Source of the DNA: Pseudomonas sp. MIACH
GTDB taxonomy: Bacteria > Pseudomonadota > Gammaproteobacteria > Pseudomonadales > Pseudomonadaceae
NCBI RefSeq assembly: GCF_001269925.1
Contig: NZ_LHVO01000065.1
Span: 16,142-80,141, forward strand
Length of the DNA stretch: 64,000 nt
Direction of reading: 5' to 3'
Below the pieces are notes generated by a model. It made no database searches, was not told the origin of the DNA, and saw only the letters and a program-made list of their open reading frames with translations. The position numbers and the translations under genes are program-made. Positions 44,562 to 53,499 of the stretch are shown piece after piece (positions within the stretch are counted from its first letter, which is position 1; each line of letters begins with the position of its first letter).

Positions 44562-45128
44562 ATGCGCCAGAAACCCACCGTCCTCGCCCGCGAAATAGTC
44601 GCCAGTAGCCGTTTGTTCCGCGTGGAGGAAGTGCAATTGCGCTTTTCCAATGGCGTTGAACGGACCTACGAGCGCCTGGTGGGCCGTGGTGCCGGTTACG
44701 GCGCGGTGATGATCGTGGCGATGATCGACGAAGATCATGCGTTGCTGGTGGAAGAGTACTGCGGCGGCACCGATGAATATGAGCTGTCCTTGCCCAAGGG
44801 CCTGATCGAACCCGGCGAAGACGTGCTGGCGGCGGCCGACCGTGAACTCAAGGAAGAGGCTGGCTACGGCGCACGGCAGTTGGAACACATTACCGAGCTG
44901 TCGTTGTCCCCTGGCTACATGAGCCAGAAAATTCAGGTGGTGCTCGCCACCGAACTCTACGAAGAGCGCCTGGAAGGCGATGAGCCCGAGCCGATGCGCG
45001 TGGAGCGGGTCAACCTGCGCGAGCTGTCGCAGCTTGCGCAAAACGAGCAATTCAGCGAAGGCCGCGCCCTGGCCGCGCTGTATCTGGTACGAGATTTGTT
45101 GATTCAACGTGGAGCGTTTACCGCATGA
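44562..45128 (+). CDS. nudE: ADP compounds hydrolase NudE
   Basis: 188 residues. The Nudix box G(x5)E(x7)REUxEExGU is intact as GLIEPGEDVLAAADRELKEE near residues 86-105. Hydrolyses ADP-ribose, Ap3A and NADH. AAGGAGC precedes the start. Its stop overlaps the cysQ start by 4 bases (ATGA), so the two are coupled. Confidence 0.91.
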   Translation: MRQKPTVLAREIVASSRLFRVEEVQLRFSNGVERTYERLVGRGAGYGAVMIVAMIDEDHALLVEEYCGGTDEYELSLPKGLIEPGEDVLAAADRELKEEAGYGARQLEHITELSLSPGYMSQKIQVVLATELYEERLEGDEPEPMRVERVNLRELSQLAQNEQFSEGRALAALYLVRDLLIQRGAFTA

Positions 45129-45961
45129 GCGAACTGTTTTTAGGCCACCCGTTTATCGCCCCTGTGATCGAGCTGGCTCGCCAGGCGGGTGAAGTTATCC
45201 TCCCTTACTGGCGCGCCGATGTAGCGGTGACCTCCAAGGTCGACGACTCGCCGGTAACGGCCGCCGACCTGGCCGCTCACCACCTGATTCTCGCAGGCCT
45301 TACCGCACTGGACCCGAGCATTCCGGTGCTGTCTGAGGAAGATGCTGATATCGACCAGAGCGTGCGCGCCGGCTGGACGCGTTGGTGGTTAGTAGATCCG
45401 CTCGATGGCACCAAGGAATTTATCGCCGGCAGCGAAGAATTCACCGTCAATATCGCCCTGATCGAACAGGGCCGCGTGGTGTTTGGCGTGGTGTCCATGC
45501 CCACCAGTGGCCGTTGCTACTTCGGTGGCGCGGGGTTGGGGGCGTGGCGTTCGGATGTGAAAGAAGCGCCCAGGCAGATCCAGGTGCGTGAGGCGCCGGC
45601 AGTGGGTGAGGCGTTTACCGTGGTCGCCAGCCGTCGGCATACCAGCCCCGAGCAAGAGCGTTTGCTGGACGGTTTGAGCGAAGGGTTGGGGGAGTTGAAG
45701 CTGGCGAATATCGGCAGTTCGTTGAAGTTCTGCCTGTTGGCTGAAGGCAGCGCCGATTGCTACCCGCGCCTGGCGCCGACTTCGCAGTGGGATACGGCGG
45801 CGGCGCAGGGCGTGCTGGAAGGGGCAGGGGGCGAGGTGCTGGAGCTGAGTGGCGAGCCGTTCAGCTATCCGGCGCGGGCATCGCTGTTGAATCCGTTTTT
45901 CCTGGCGTTGCCGGCGAAGGCGGCGTGGCGTGAGCGCTTGTTGACCTTGGCCCGCTCTTAA
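45125..45961 (+). CDS. cysQ: 3'(2'),5'-bisphosphate nucleotidase CysQ
   Basis: 278 residues, inositol monophosphatase fold. The metal-binding motif is DPLDGTKEFI near residue 91, with SEEDAD near 72 and the second Asp in SQWDTAAAQG near 220. It removes the 3' phosphate of PAP left over from sulfate assimilation, so it belongs with the sulfur genes elsewhere in the window. Second gene of nudE-cysQ. Confidence 0.92.
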   Translation: MSELFLGHPFIAPVIELARQAGEVILPYWRADVAVTSKVDDSPVTAADLAAHHLILAGLTALDPSIPVLSEEDADIDQSVRAGWTRWWLVDPLDGTKEFIAGSEEFTVNIALIEQGRVVFGVVSMPTSGRCYFGGAGLGAWRSDVKEAPRQIQVREAPAVGEAFTVVASRRHTSPEQERLLDGLSEGLGELKLANIGSSLKFCLLAEGSADCYPRLAPTSQWDTAAAQGVLEGAGGEVLELSGEPFSYPARASLLNPFFLALPAKAAWRERLLTLARS

Positions 45962-45977
45962 TACCTCAGCCGATCTA

Positions 45978-46013
45978 AATGTGGGAGGGGCGGTGCCCCT
46001 CCCACATTTTTTT
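45978..46013. terminator. REP-type hairpin acting as terminator
   Basis: Arms AATGTGGGAGGGG and CCCCTCCCACATT with a short loop, followed by TTTTTTTG on the plus strand. It sits 16 bases past cysQ, between convergent genes, so here a REP unit has an apparent terminator tail. Confidence 0.7.
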
Positions 46014-46025
46014 GTGTATTGGCTT

Positions 46026-46481
46026 CTAGCGGTGCAGGACGTATTGGCCGGTAAACGTAACGGCCCGCTCTTCACTGCCCTCATTCACGATCCACGTGTC
46101 CAACGTCAACCGCGCCCGGCCATAGCGCTTGTACGTCGCTAAAAAGCGCTTCCACACCTTCTCCTCCGGCGCCGCGCAAATGGCGGTCGCGTCTTGCGTC
46201 ACCGGCAGCGGATAACTGATCTGCCCTTCCTGAATCACGATATGCCCGTCTTCAATCCCTTCCTCGCGCAGTTGCAGGTGCATCCAGCCCCAACCGGCCA
46301 GCACCGCGCCGCAGTAGAGGCTGCCGCCGAACATGGTGCTTTTGTGGTTGATATTGGCTTGCAGGGGCAGGTGCAGCCGCACTTGCCCGTGTTGCCAGTC
46401 GACTACCTTGAGGCCCATTTCGCGGGTCAGGGGGATGTCTTGGTGGAGGATGGATTCCAGGTAACGGCTATCGCGGCTCAT
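46026..46481 (-). CDS. YiiD C-terminal-type hotdog thioesterase
   Basis: 151 residues from ATG 46481 (MSRDSRYLESILHQ), with AGAGG upstream; a longer frame begins at 46511 but overlaps the preceding gene. The HKSTMFGGSLYCGAVLAGWG segment near residues 55-74 matches the putative thioesterase domain found at the C-terminus of E. coli YiiD. Substrate unknown. 26 bases downstream of the DctD-type gene and probably cotranscribed. Confidence 0.78.
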   Translation of the reverse strand: MSRDSRYLESILHQDIPLTREMGLKVVDWQHGQVRLHLPLQANINHKSTMFGGSLYCGAVLAGWGWMHLQLREEGIEDGHIVIQEGQISYPLPVTQDATAICAAPEEKVWKRFLATYKRYGRARLTLDTWIVNEGSEERAVTFTGQYVLHR

Positions 46482-46507
46482 GGGGACCTCTGGGTGGGTG
46501 GGCAGGG

Positions 46508-47884
46508 TCATTCGTCGTCAGCACTTTGGTTGGCGAAGTTCAGGCCGTGCTTGCGCAGTTTGTCGTGCAGGGTCTTGCGTGGTACGCCGAGTGCTTCGGC
46601 AAGGCTGCGCATGGAGCTGTGGGGGCGGGTCAGTTCGGCGGCGATCAGGCTTTTCTCGAACTGCTCGACCTGCTCGCTCAAGCCGCCCGGCGTAGAAGTC
46701 AGCACGCCGCTGGCCGGACTGTCCGGTGTGTTGTCCAGCGCCAACTCCAGGCCCAACGCAAAGCGCTCGGCGGCGTTCTGCAATTCGCGCACATTGCCCG
46801 GCCAATTGTGACGTAACAGCAGCGCGCGTTGGCCCGGTTGCAACTCGTGCAACGGCAGGCCGTGGCGGCTGCTGGCTTCATCGGCAAAATGCTGGAACAG
46901 CATCAACGCATCCTCACCGCGTTCGCGCAGCGGCGGAATGCGCAGCGGCGCGACGTTGAGGCGGTAGTACAAGTCGGCGCGGAAACGGCCCTGGTCGGCA
47001 GACTGGCGCAGGTCTTCCTTGGTGGCGGCGATGATGCGGATATCCAGCGGGATCAACTGATTGCCGCCGAGGCGCTCGACCACGCGCTCCTGCAACAGGC
47101 GCAGCAGCTTGACCTGCACATCCAGGCTCATGCTCTCGATTTCATCCAGGAACAACGTGCCGCCATTGGCGAATTCGAATTTGCCGATGCGCCGCTTCTG
47201 CGCCCCGGTAAAGGCGCCGGGCTCATGGCCGAACAGCTCGCTTTCGACTACCGACTCGGCGAGGGCACCGGCGTTGATCGCGACGAACGGCCCGCTGCGC
47301 CGGCTCGACAGGTCGTGCAGCGCACGGGCCACCACTTCCTTGCCGGCGCCGGTTTCACCAAGGATCAGCACGTCGGCGCGGGTCGCAGCCAGGGCACCGA
47401 TCTGCTCGCGCAGGCGCAGCATTTGCGGGGAGTGCCCAACAAGGCGCGTGCTCAACTGCTGGCGGTCACTCAGGGCCAGGCGCAGGCTGCGGTTGTCCAA
47501 CACCAGGCGGCGCAGGGCCAGGGCACGGCGCACGCTGTCGAGCAGGGCATCGCTGGCGAAGGGTTTTTCGAGGAAGTCATACGCACCCGCGCGCATGGCC
47601 TGCACCGCCAACGGTACATCGCCATGGCCGGTGATCAGCAGCACCGGCAGGTCCGGATCCTGGCCGTGCAGCTCGGCCAGCAGCTCCAGGCCGTCCATGC
47701 CGGGCATGCGGATGTCGCTGACCACCACGCCCGGCCAATCCCGCGACAGGCGCGCGGTGAGGCCGGTGGCTTCGCCCAGGGTCAGGACTTTCAGCCCGGC
47801 CAGGTCCAGGGTCTGGCACAGGGCCTGACGCAAGTGTGGATCATCGTCGATCAACACCACCTGAATCTGGTTATCGATACTCAT
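46508..47884 (-). CDS. dctD: Sigma-54-dependent response regulator, DctD type
   Basis: 458 residues. Receiver domain at residues 8-125 with the phosphoacceptor Asp in VVVSDIRMPGMDG near 58. AAA+ domain with Walker A GETGAGKE near 177 and the sigma-54 contact loop ELFGHEPGAFTGAQKR near 220. A Fis-type C-terminal helix-turn-helix ends the chain (SLAEALGVPRKTLHDKLRKH). Activates RNA polymerase-sigma54 promoters. Overlaps the kinase gene by 4 bases. DctD is the closest named family, but no C4-dicarboxylate transporter gene is nearby, so the target is open. Confidence 0.85.
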   Translation of the reverse strand: MSIDNQIQVVLIDDDPHLRQALCQTLDLAGLKVLTLGEATGLTARLSRDWPGVVVSDIRMPGMDGLELLAELHGQDPDLPVLLITGHGDVPLAVQAMRAGAYDFLEKPFASDALLDSVRRALALRRLVLDNRSLRLALSDRQQLSTRLVGHSPQMLRLREQIGALAATRADVLILGETGAGKEVVARALHDLSSRRSGPFVAINAGALAESVVESELFGHEPGAFTGAQKRRIGKFEFANGGTLFLDEIESMSLDVQVKLLRLLQERVVERLGGNQLIPLDIRIIAATKEDLRQSADQGRFRADLYYRLNVAPLRIPPLRERGEDALMLFQHFADEASSRHGLPLHELQPGQRALLLRHNWPGNVRELQNAAERFALGLELALDNTPDSPASGVLTSTPGGLSEQVEQFEKSLIAAELTRPHSSMRSLAEALGVPRKTLHDKLRKHGLNFANQSADDE

Positions 47885-49689
47885 ACACTGCGGTCCTCGG
47901 ACGGTTGCAGACTGACGCCCGGTGAGCCGGCGCGCAATTTCAGGGTTAACAGCGCGCCGCCTTCCTTGTGGTTGGCAAACAGCAGTTCGCCGCCAAAGGC
48001 ACGCATCAGGGTTTCACAGATCGCCAGGCCCAGGCCCAAGCCTTGGGTGCGCGTCTTGGTGGTGTAGAACGGTTCGCTGGCGCGGCCCAACGCTTCCATG
48101 CAAAAGCCCGGGCCATTGTCGCGAATGTACAGGTTGACGCCCTGGGCGGTGGTTTCGGCACTGAGCCACAGTTTGCGCGGCGGGCCTTTTTCGGTAAGGG
48201 CGTCGAGGGCGTTGGCCAGCAGGTTGCCCAGCACCTGGCGCAAGCGGGTTTCGCCGGCCTGCACCCACAGCGTCGCTTCCGGCAAATCGCGGATCAGCTC
48301 GACTTCCATCGACCGCCGCCGCTTGGCCAGCAAGGCCAGCGCATCGTCCAGCGCCGGTTGCAGGGCCACGCTCTCCGGGGCATGGCGATCGCGCCGGGCA
48401 AAGGCGCGCAGGTGGGCGATGATCGAGGCCATGCGCCCGGTCAGTTCGCTGATCAGCTTGAGATTGCCCCGGGCATCGCTGGTGCGCTCGTGGTCGAGCA
48501 GGATCTCGGCGTTTTCCGCATAGCTGCGGATCGCCGCCAGGGGTTGGTTGAGTTCGTGGCTGATACTTGCCGACATGGTGCCCAGCGCTGACAGCTTGCC
48601 GGCCTGCACCAAGTCATCCTGGGCGCGCACCAGTTCCTGCTGGGCGTGTTCGCGCTCCAGCACCTCCTGTTTGAGGCGACGGTTGAGGCCTTCCAGATCG
48701 CTGGTCCGTTCGACCACGCGCATCTCCAGCTCGCGGCGCGCCTTGGCTTCGAAAGCGATACGCTCCAGATAGTGGCGACGGCGCTGCATCAACAGCCCCA
48801 ACAGCAGCATCAACACCAGCAACGTAGCGCCGCCCACCGCGACCACCGTGCGCACCGGGCGGCTGATCAAGGATTGCGGTGCCAGGATTTCCACATTCCA
48901 GCCGGTCTCGGCGATGGCGGTGGATTGGCGTAGCCACGCGCTGTTGCTCAGGGTCAGCGGCTGCGGGTCACGTGTGGGGTAGGGCTGGATGGCAATGATG
49001 GCCTGGCGTTCTTCGGCGGTCAGCGGCCGGGTGGCACGGAAGCGCCATTGCGGGCGCGACGTGAGGATCACCACGCCGTTGTGATCGGTGACCAGCAGTT
49101 GCTCGGGCGTGTTGCCCCACAGGCTTTCGGTGTGGTCCAGGTCGACCTTGACCACCAGGACGCCGATTATTTTGTCGCCATCGCGCACGGCGGCGGCGAA
49201 GAAATAGCCACGCTTGGCCGAGGTGGTGCCCAGCCCGAAAAACCGCCCCAGGCGCCCGGCCATGGCTTCGCTGAAATAGGGCCGGAACGAGAAGTTGCGG
49301 CCGACGAAACTGTCCTGCTTGTCCCAATTGGACGCGGCGAGGGTCTTGCCGGTGGTGTCCATCAAATACATCACTTCCACCCCGGCCTGGGCGGCGACGT
49401 CCTTTAGCAGCATGTTGGCGTTGACCAGGTTGGTGCTGACCTGCGGTGCGCCCAGTGCCGTGCGCAAGGCCGGCAAGTCGCCGAGGATCTGCGGCAGCAC
49501 TTCATAGCGATGCAGGGTGCCCAGCAGGTTGGCGACGTACAGGTCGAGGGTCTGGCGGTTTTGTCCGGCCAGTTCGCTGCGATAGTAGCGCTCGGCCAAG
49601 TGCTCCAGCGGCCACAGCAGCGGTGCCAGGCACAAGGCCAACAGGGCGAGGCTGCGCCAGCGGGGTCTTCGCGGAAGGGGTGGAGTCAT
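47881..49689 (-). CDS. dctB: Sensor histidine kinase, DctB type
   Basis: 602 residues. Membrane segment 1 near residues 13-30 (SLALLALCLAPLLWPL), a periplasmic double-PAS sensor of about 260 residues with the RxYF-type core (SFRPYFSEAMAGRLGRFFGLG), and membrane segment 2 near 283-305 (VVAVGGATLLVLMLLLGLL). A coiled linker, HisKA (His in SISHELNQPLAAIRSYA near 380) and the ATPase domain follow (NLLANALDAL, RDNGPGF, GLGLGLAICETL). DctB senses C4-dicarboxylates; the ligand here is not proven. Confidence 0.85.
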   Translation of the reverse strand: MTPPLPRRPRWRSLALLALCLAPLLWPLEHLAERYYRSELAGQNRQTLDLYVANLLGTLHRYEVLPQILGDLPALRTALGAPQVSTNLVNANMLLKDVAAQAGVEVMYLMDTTGKTLAASNWDKQDSFVGRNFSFRPYFSEAMAGRLGRFFGLGTTSAKRGYFFAAAVRDGDKIIGVLVVKVDLDHTESLWGNTPEQLLVTDHNGVVILTSRPQWRFRATRPLTAEERQAIIAIQPYPTRDPQPLTLSNSAWLRQSTAIAETGWNVEILAPQSLISRPVRTVVAVGGATLLVLMLLLGLLMQRRRHYLERIAFEAKARRELEMRVVERTSDLEGLNRRLKQEVLEREHAQQELVRAQDDLVQAGKLSALGTMSASISHELNQPLAAIRSYAENAEILLDHERTSDARGNLKLISELTGRMASIIAHLRAFARRDRHAPESVALQPALDDALALLAKRRRSMEVELIRDLPEATLWVQAGETRLRQVLGNLLANALDALTEKGPPRKLWLSAETTAQGVNLYIRDNGPGFCMEALGRASEPFYTTKTRTQGLGLGLAICETLMRAFGGELLFANHKEGGALLTLKLRAGSPGVSLQPSEDRSV

Positions 49690-49725
49690 GGGAGTCTTGC
49701 GCCTATGGGTACAGGCGCATTATGC

Positions 49726-50607
49726 CTAGTGCTGCCCGGCAAGACACTCGCGCAATGCGTCTTGCCACAGCGGCTGACTGACGTGCCATTGCTGGCGCAG
49801 GTGGCTGCAGTCGAGGCGTGAGTTCAGCGGGCGCCGGGCGGGCGTCGGATAGGCGCTGGAAGGGATCGCCTCCAGTTCGGCACAGGCGCGGCCGCTGGCG
49901 CGCAGATGCTCGCCAATCGCTTGGGCAAAGCCGAACCACGAGGTTTCACCCTCGGCGCTCAGGTGATAGATGCCCCATTCCCCGGCCTTGCCAGCCTGCC
50001 AACGCTCGATCAGGGCCCGCGTACTGCCGGCAATGGTCCCGGCCCATGTCGGCGCGCCGATCTGGTCGGCGACGATGCGCAGGTGGGGTTTCTCTTGCAG
50101 CAGACGCTGCATGGTCAGCAGGAAGTTCTTGCCGTGGTTGGAGTAGACCCAACTGGTGCGCAGGATCAGGTACTGGCCTCCCACTGCGGCAATCGCCTGC
50201 TCCCCGGCCAGCTTGCTCTGACCGTATACACCCAGCGGATTTGGCGCGTCGGCTTCGGTGTAGGGCGCAGGCTTGCTGCCGTCGAACACGTAGTCGGTGG
50301 AGTAGTGGATCAACGGGATGCCCAGGGCCTTGGCTTCCTCGGCAAGAATACCGGGGGCGATGGCGTTGATGGCGAAGGCGAGGGCCGGTTCGCTTTCGGC
50401 TTGATCGACAGCCGTGTGGGCGGCGGCGTTGATGATCAGGTCGGGACGGTGCGCACGCACCTGCTGGCGGATGTGCTCGGCGTTGGCCAGGTCGAGTTGC
50501 TCGCGGCCGAGCACAATCAGTTCGCCCAGGCCCTGAAGCTGCTGTTGCAGGGCCTGGGAGACTTGGCCATGTTGGCCGGTGATCAGGATCTTTAAAGGGC
50601 TCGTCAT
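49726..50607 (-). CDS. rmlD: dTDP-4-dehydrorhamnose reductase
   Basis: 293 residues from ATG 50607 (MTSPLKILITGQHGQ), overlapping rmlC by 4 bases. NAD(P)H-binding Rossmann motif TGQHGQVSQ at the N-terminus, STDYVFDG near residue 103 and the catalytic YxxxK in GVYGQSKLAGE near 128. Makes dTDP-L-rhamnose, the last step of the pathway. Fourth gene of rmlBACD. Confidence 0.93.
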   Translation of the reverse strand: MTSPLKILITGQHGQVSQALQQQLQGLGELIVLGREQLDLANAEHIRQQVRAHRPDLIINAAAHTAVDQAESEPALAFAINAIAPGILAEEAKALGIPLIHYSTDYVFDGSKPAPYTEADAPNPLGVYGQSKLAGEQAIAAVGGQYLILRTSWVYSNHGKNFLLTMQRLLQEKPHLRIVADQIGAPTWAGTIAGSTRALIERWQAGKAGEWGIYHLSAEGETSWFGFAQAIGEHLRASGRACAELEAIPSSAYPTPARRPLNSRLDCSHLRQQWHVSQPLWQDALRECLAGQH

Positions 50608-51149
50608 GGGAACAGATCGGCGTCCATCAGCAGTTTTCCAGCCTGGTCCTTGGCGGACAGTTGCGGCGGTTCGCTCAGTTCCCAGTCGATGGCCAGCGTC
50701 GGGTCGTTCCACAGGATGCTGCGTTCCGCGCTTGGCTGATAGTAGTCGGTGGTCTTGTACAGGAACTCGGCGGAATCGCTCAACACCACAAAACCATGGG
50801 CAAAGCCTTCCGGTATCCACAACTGCCGATGATTCTGCGCCGACAGACGCACGCCCACCCATCGGCCGAAGTTCGGCGAACTGCGGCGAATATCCACAGC
50901 CACGTCCAACACTTCACCGGCGGTCACCCGCACCAGTTTGCCCTGGGTGTGCTGCAGTTGGTAATGCAGGCCCCGCAGCACGCCTTTTAGTGAGCGCGAA
51001 TGGTTGTCCTGGACAAACTCGCGCTTGAGCCCGGTGGCCTCTGCAAACGCGCGAGCATTGAAGCTTTCGTAGAAAAAGCCGCGCTCGTCACCGAACACCT
51101 TGGGCTCGATGATCATTACGCCGGGAAGCGAGGTGTCAACGACGTTCAC
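50604..51149 (-). CDS. rmlC: dTDP-4-dehydrorhamnose 3,5-epimerase
   Basis: 181 residues from GTG 51149 (MNVVDTSLPGVMIIEP), overlapping the rmlA stop by GTGA; the longer open frame to 51272 lies inside rmlA. Cupin-type epimerase with the catalytic His in VLRGLHYQ near residue 63 and the Tyr region FLYKTTDYYQP near 140. Third gene of the operon. Confidence 0.93.
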   Translation of the reverse strand: MNVVDTSLPGVMIIEPKVFGDERGFFYESFNARAFAEATGLKREFVQDNHSRSLKGVLRGLHYQLQHTQGKLVRVTAGEVLDVAVDIRRSSPNFGRWVGVRLSAQNHRQLWIPEGFAHGFVVLSDSAEFLYKTTDYYQPSAERSILWNDPTLAIDWELSEPPQLSAKDQAGKLLMDADLFP

Positions 51150-52021
51150 CGGTCTTCTCCAGCCAGGCTGTAGAGGTATTGGCCATAGCCGGTTTTGCCG
51201 AAGTATTTGGCACGTTCGAGCAGATGGTCGCGGTCGATCCAGCCGTTGCCGTAGGCGATTTCTTCGAGGCACGCCACTTTGAGGCCCTGACGGTGTTCGA
51301 TGGTCTGCACGTACTGTGAGGCTTCCAGCAAGCTGTCGTGGGTGCCGGTGTCCAGCCAGGCGAACCCTCGACCAAAGCGCTCCACCTGCAAGTCACCGCG
51401 CTTCAAATAGGCGTTGTTGACGTCGGTGATTTCCAGTTCGCCACGGGCTGAAGGTTTGACGGACTTGGCGATGCTGATCACGTCGTTGTCGTAGAAATAC
51501 AGGCCGGTGACGGCATAGCTTGATTTGGGCGTGGTCGGTTTTTCTTCGATGGACAGGGCGCGGCCTTCGCTGTCGAAGTCGATCACGCCGAAGCGCTGCG
51601 GATCCTTGACCCAATAGCCAAATACCGTGGCGCCTTTGCCGCGCTTGACCGCTGCATGCAACTGCTCGCTGAAACGCTGGCCGTGGAAAATGTTGTCGCC
51701 CAGGATCAGGCACACAGGGTTGTTGCCGATGAACTGTTCGCCAATCAGAAAAGCCTGTGCCAAGCCGTCCGGCTGCGGTTGTTCGGCGTAGCTGAAGCTG
51801 ACGCCAAACTGGCTGCCATCGCCCAGCAGGTTGCGGTATTGGGGCAAGTCCGCGGGGGTGGATATCACCAGGATCTCTCTGATGCCGGCCAGCATCAGCA
51901 CCGAGATCGGGTAATAGATCATCGGCTTGTCATACACCGGTAGAAGTTGCTTGGACACACCCAGGGTGATGGGGTGCAGGCGCGTGCCGGAGCCACCGGC
52001 CAATACGATTCCTTTCATCAT
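51146..52021 (-). CDS. rmlA: Glucose-1-phosphate thymidylyltransferase
   Basis: 291 residues, starting ATGATG at 52021 and overlapping the rmlB stop. Nucleotidyltransferase signature VLAGGSGTRLHPIT near residue 6, then LPVYDKPMIYYPIS and CLILGDNIFHGQ near 105. Makes dTDP-glucose, the first step of dTDP-rhamnose synthesis. Confidence 0.94.
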   Translation of the reverse strand: MMKGIVLAGGSGTRLHPITLGVSKQLLPVYDKPMIYYPISVLMLAGIREILVISTPADLPQYRNLLGDGSQFGVSFSYAEQPQPDGLAQAFLIGEQFIGNNPVCLILGDNIFHGQRFSEQLHAAVKRGKGATVFGYWVKDPQRFGVIDFDSEGRALSIEEKPTTPKSSYAVTGLYFYDNDVISIAKSVKPSARGELEITDVNNAYLKRGDLQVERFGRGFAWLDTGTHDSLLEASQYVQTIEHRQGLKVACLEEIAYGNGWIDRDHLLERAKYFGKTGYGQYLYSLAGEDR

Positions 52022-53100
52022 GCAATCAGATCCCTCATGTCGGTATTGCCCAATCGTTCACCCTGATAACTGCCGTCCTGGACCCTGCGGCACCATTCCA
52101 GGTTATCGAGGTACCACTGCACGGTTTTGCGCAGCCCGGTTGCAAAGGTTTCTTCGGGTACCCAGTGCAGCTCGCGTTCGATCTTGCTGGCATCGATCGC
52201 GTAGCGTTGGTCGTGGCCTGGCCGGTCTTTAACGAACGTGATCAGGTCGGTGTACTTCTCCACGCCGTGGGGATGCTGCGGTGCCAGTTCCTCCAGCAGC
52301 GTGCAGATGCTGCGCACCACGTCGATATTCTTCTGCTCATTGTGGCCGCCGATGTTGTAGGTCTCGCCGACCACGCCTTGTGTCACGACGGTGAGCAGTG
52401 CCCGCGCATGGTCTTCGACAAACAACCAGTCGCGCACTTGCAAACCATCACCATAGACCGGCAATGGCTTGCCCGCGAGGGCGTTGAGGATGACCAGCGG
52501 GATCAACTTCTCGGGGAAGTGGAAGGGGCCGTAGTTGTTGGAGCAGTTGGTCAGCAGCACGGGCAGGCCGTACGTGCGTTGCCAGGCGCGGACCAGATGG
52601 TCGGACGCGGCTTTGCTGGCCGAGTACGGCGAGCTGGGCGCGTAGGGCGTGGTTTCGGTGAACAAGTCGTCCACGCCGTGGAGGTCGCCGTACACTTCGT
52701 CGGTAGAAATATGGTGGAAGCGAAACCCACGTTTGTCTGGCTCGGCGAGTGTTTGCCAATAGCCACGGGCGGCCTCCAGCAGGCTGTAGGTGCCGACGAT
52801 ATTGGTCTGGATAAAATCCGACGGACCGTCAATCGAACGGTCGACATGGGACTCTGCGGCCAGGTGCATGATCGCCTGTGGCTCAAAGCGCGCGAGCACG
52901 GCGCTGACGGTGGGCTGGTCGATGATGTCGGCCTGGACGAATTCATAGCGGCTGTTGGACGCGATGCTGGTCAGCGATTCCAGGTTGCCGGCGTAGGTGA
53001 GTTTGTCCAGGTTGAGCACTTCGTGCTCGGTGTGCTGAATGAGATGACGTATCAAGGCAGAACCGATAAAACCGGCGCCACCGGTAATGAGAATGCGCAT
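52018..53100 (-). CDS. rmlB: dTDP-glucose 4,6-dehydratase
   Basis: 360 residues from ATG 53100 (MRILITGGAGFIGSALI); the open frame runs on to 53199 without homology. NAD-binding GGAGFIGS at residues 7-14, STDEVYGDL near 133 with the catalytic Thr-Asp-Glu, and SPYSASKAASDHLVRAW near 160 with the Tyr and Lys. First gene of rmlBACD; all four genes overlap. Supplies dTDP-L-rhamnose for LPS core, exopolysaccharide or rhamnolipid. Confidence 0.94.
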   Translation of the reverse strand: MRILITGGAGFIGSALIRHLIQHTEHEVLNLDKLTYAGNLESLTSIASNSRYEFVQADIIDQPTVSAVLARFEPQAIMHLAAESHVDRSIDGPSDFIQTNIVGTYSLLEAARGYWQTLAEPDKRGFRFHHISTDEVYGDLHGVDDLFTETTPYAPSSPYSASKAASDHLVRAWQRTYGLPVLLTNCSNNYGPFHFPEKLIPLVILNALAGKPLPVYGDGLQVRDWLFVEDHARALLTVVTQGVVGETYNIGGHNEQKNIDVVRSICTLLEELAPQHPHGVEKYTDLITFVKDRPGHDQRYAIDASKIERELHWVPEETFATGLRKTVQWYLDNLEWCRRVQDGSYQGERLGNTDMRDLIA

Positions 53101-53499
53101 GTCGGGGGCCCTTTCCTTAGACTGGCGTTTAGCGAGTGCAGCATAGCCTGTGTTGTGGCGCTGGACAGCATTACGGCTTTGCGGGCACGTCGCAGTCATT
53201 GGGCAGCCAGCAAAACCTCAATTACAAAGTCGACAGCACTCGCGGCCAGTTTGTTCTGAACAATCTGCCACGGCGATTACGCTGCGCTAGAGTTGCAGGC
53301 CCAGAACGCTGCCGTCGATTGCCCGCGTGGACTTCTTTGTCGACGTGCTGTCGAAGGTGCTGGATGAGCAGTTGTAAATAATCGATTGTTATCGGTTATT
53401 GGCTGTAATAATTTTCTTTTATGCTGTTTGTTCGCTTTTAAAGCCGATTTTTATCCGTTATAAAGTCGGCCTTTACCCCCATTCGGAGTCCTGATCGCC
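53101..53499. other. Divergent region rmlB/aguA
   Basis: A 399-base gap. The left half contains apparent remnants of a LysR-type regulator (separate entry). The right part, 53375-53480, is AT-rich and likely holds the aguA promoter. No full gene seen. Confidence 0.45.
53205..53377 (+). pseudogene. Probable decayed 3' end of a LysR-family regulator
   Basis: On the plus strand, one frame reads STRGQFVLNNLP near 53240, as in the effector domain of LysR proteins. A different frame ends ARVDFFVDVLSKVLDEQL before a TAA at 53375-53377, resembling a LysR C-terminus. The two pieces are out of frame and the middle is missing, so a deletion plus frameshift in an old gene is the simplest reading. Weak evidence, based on motif memory only. 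Confidence 0.35.
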
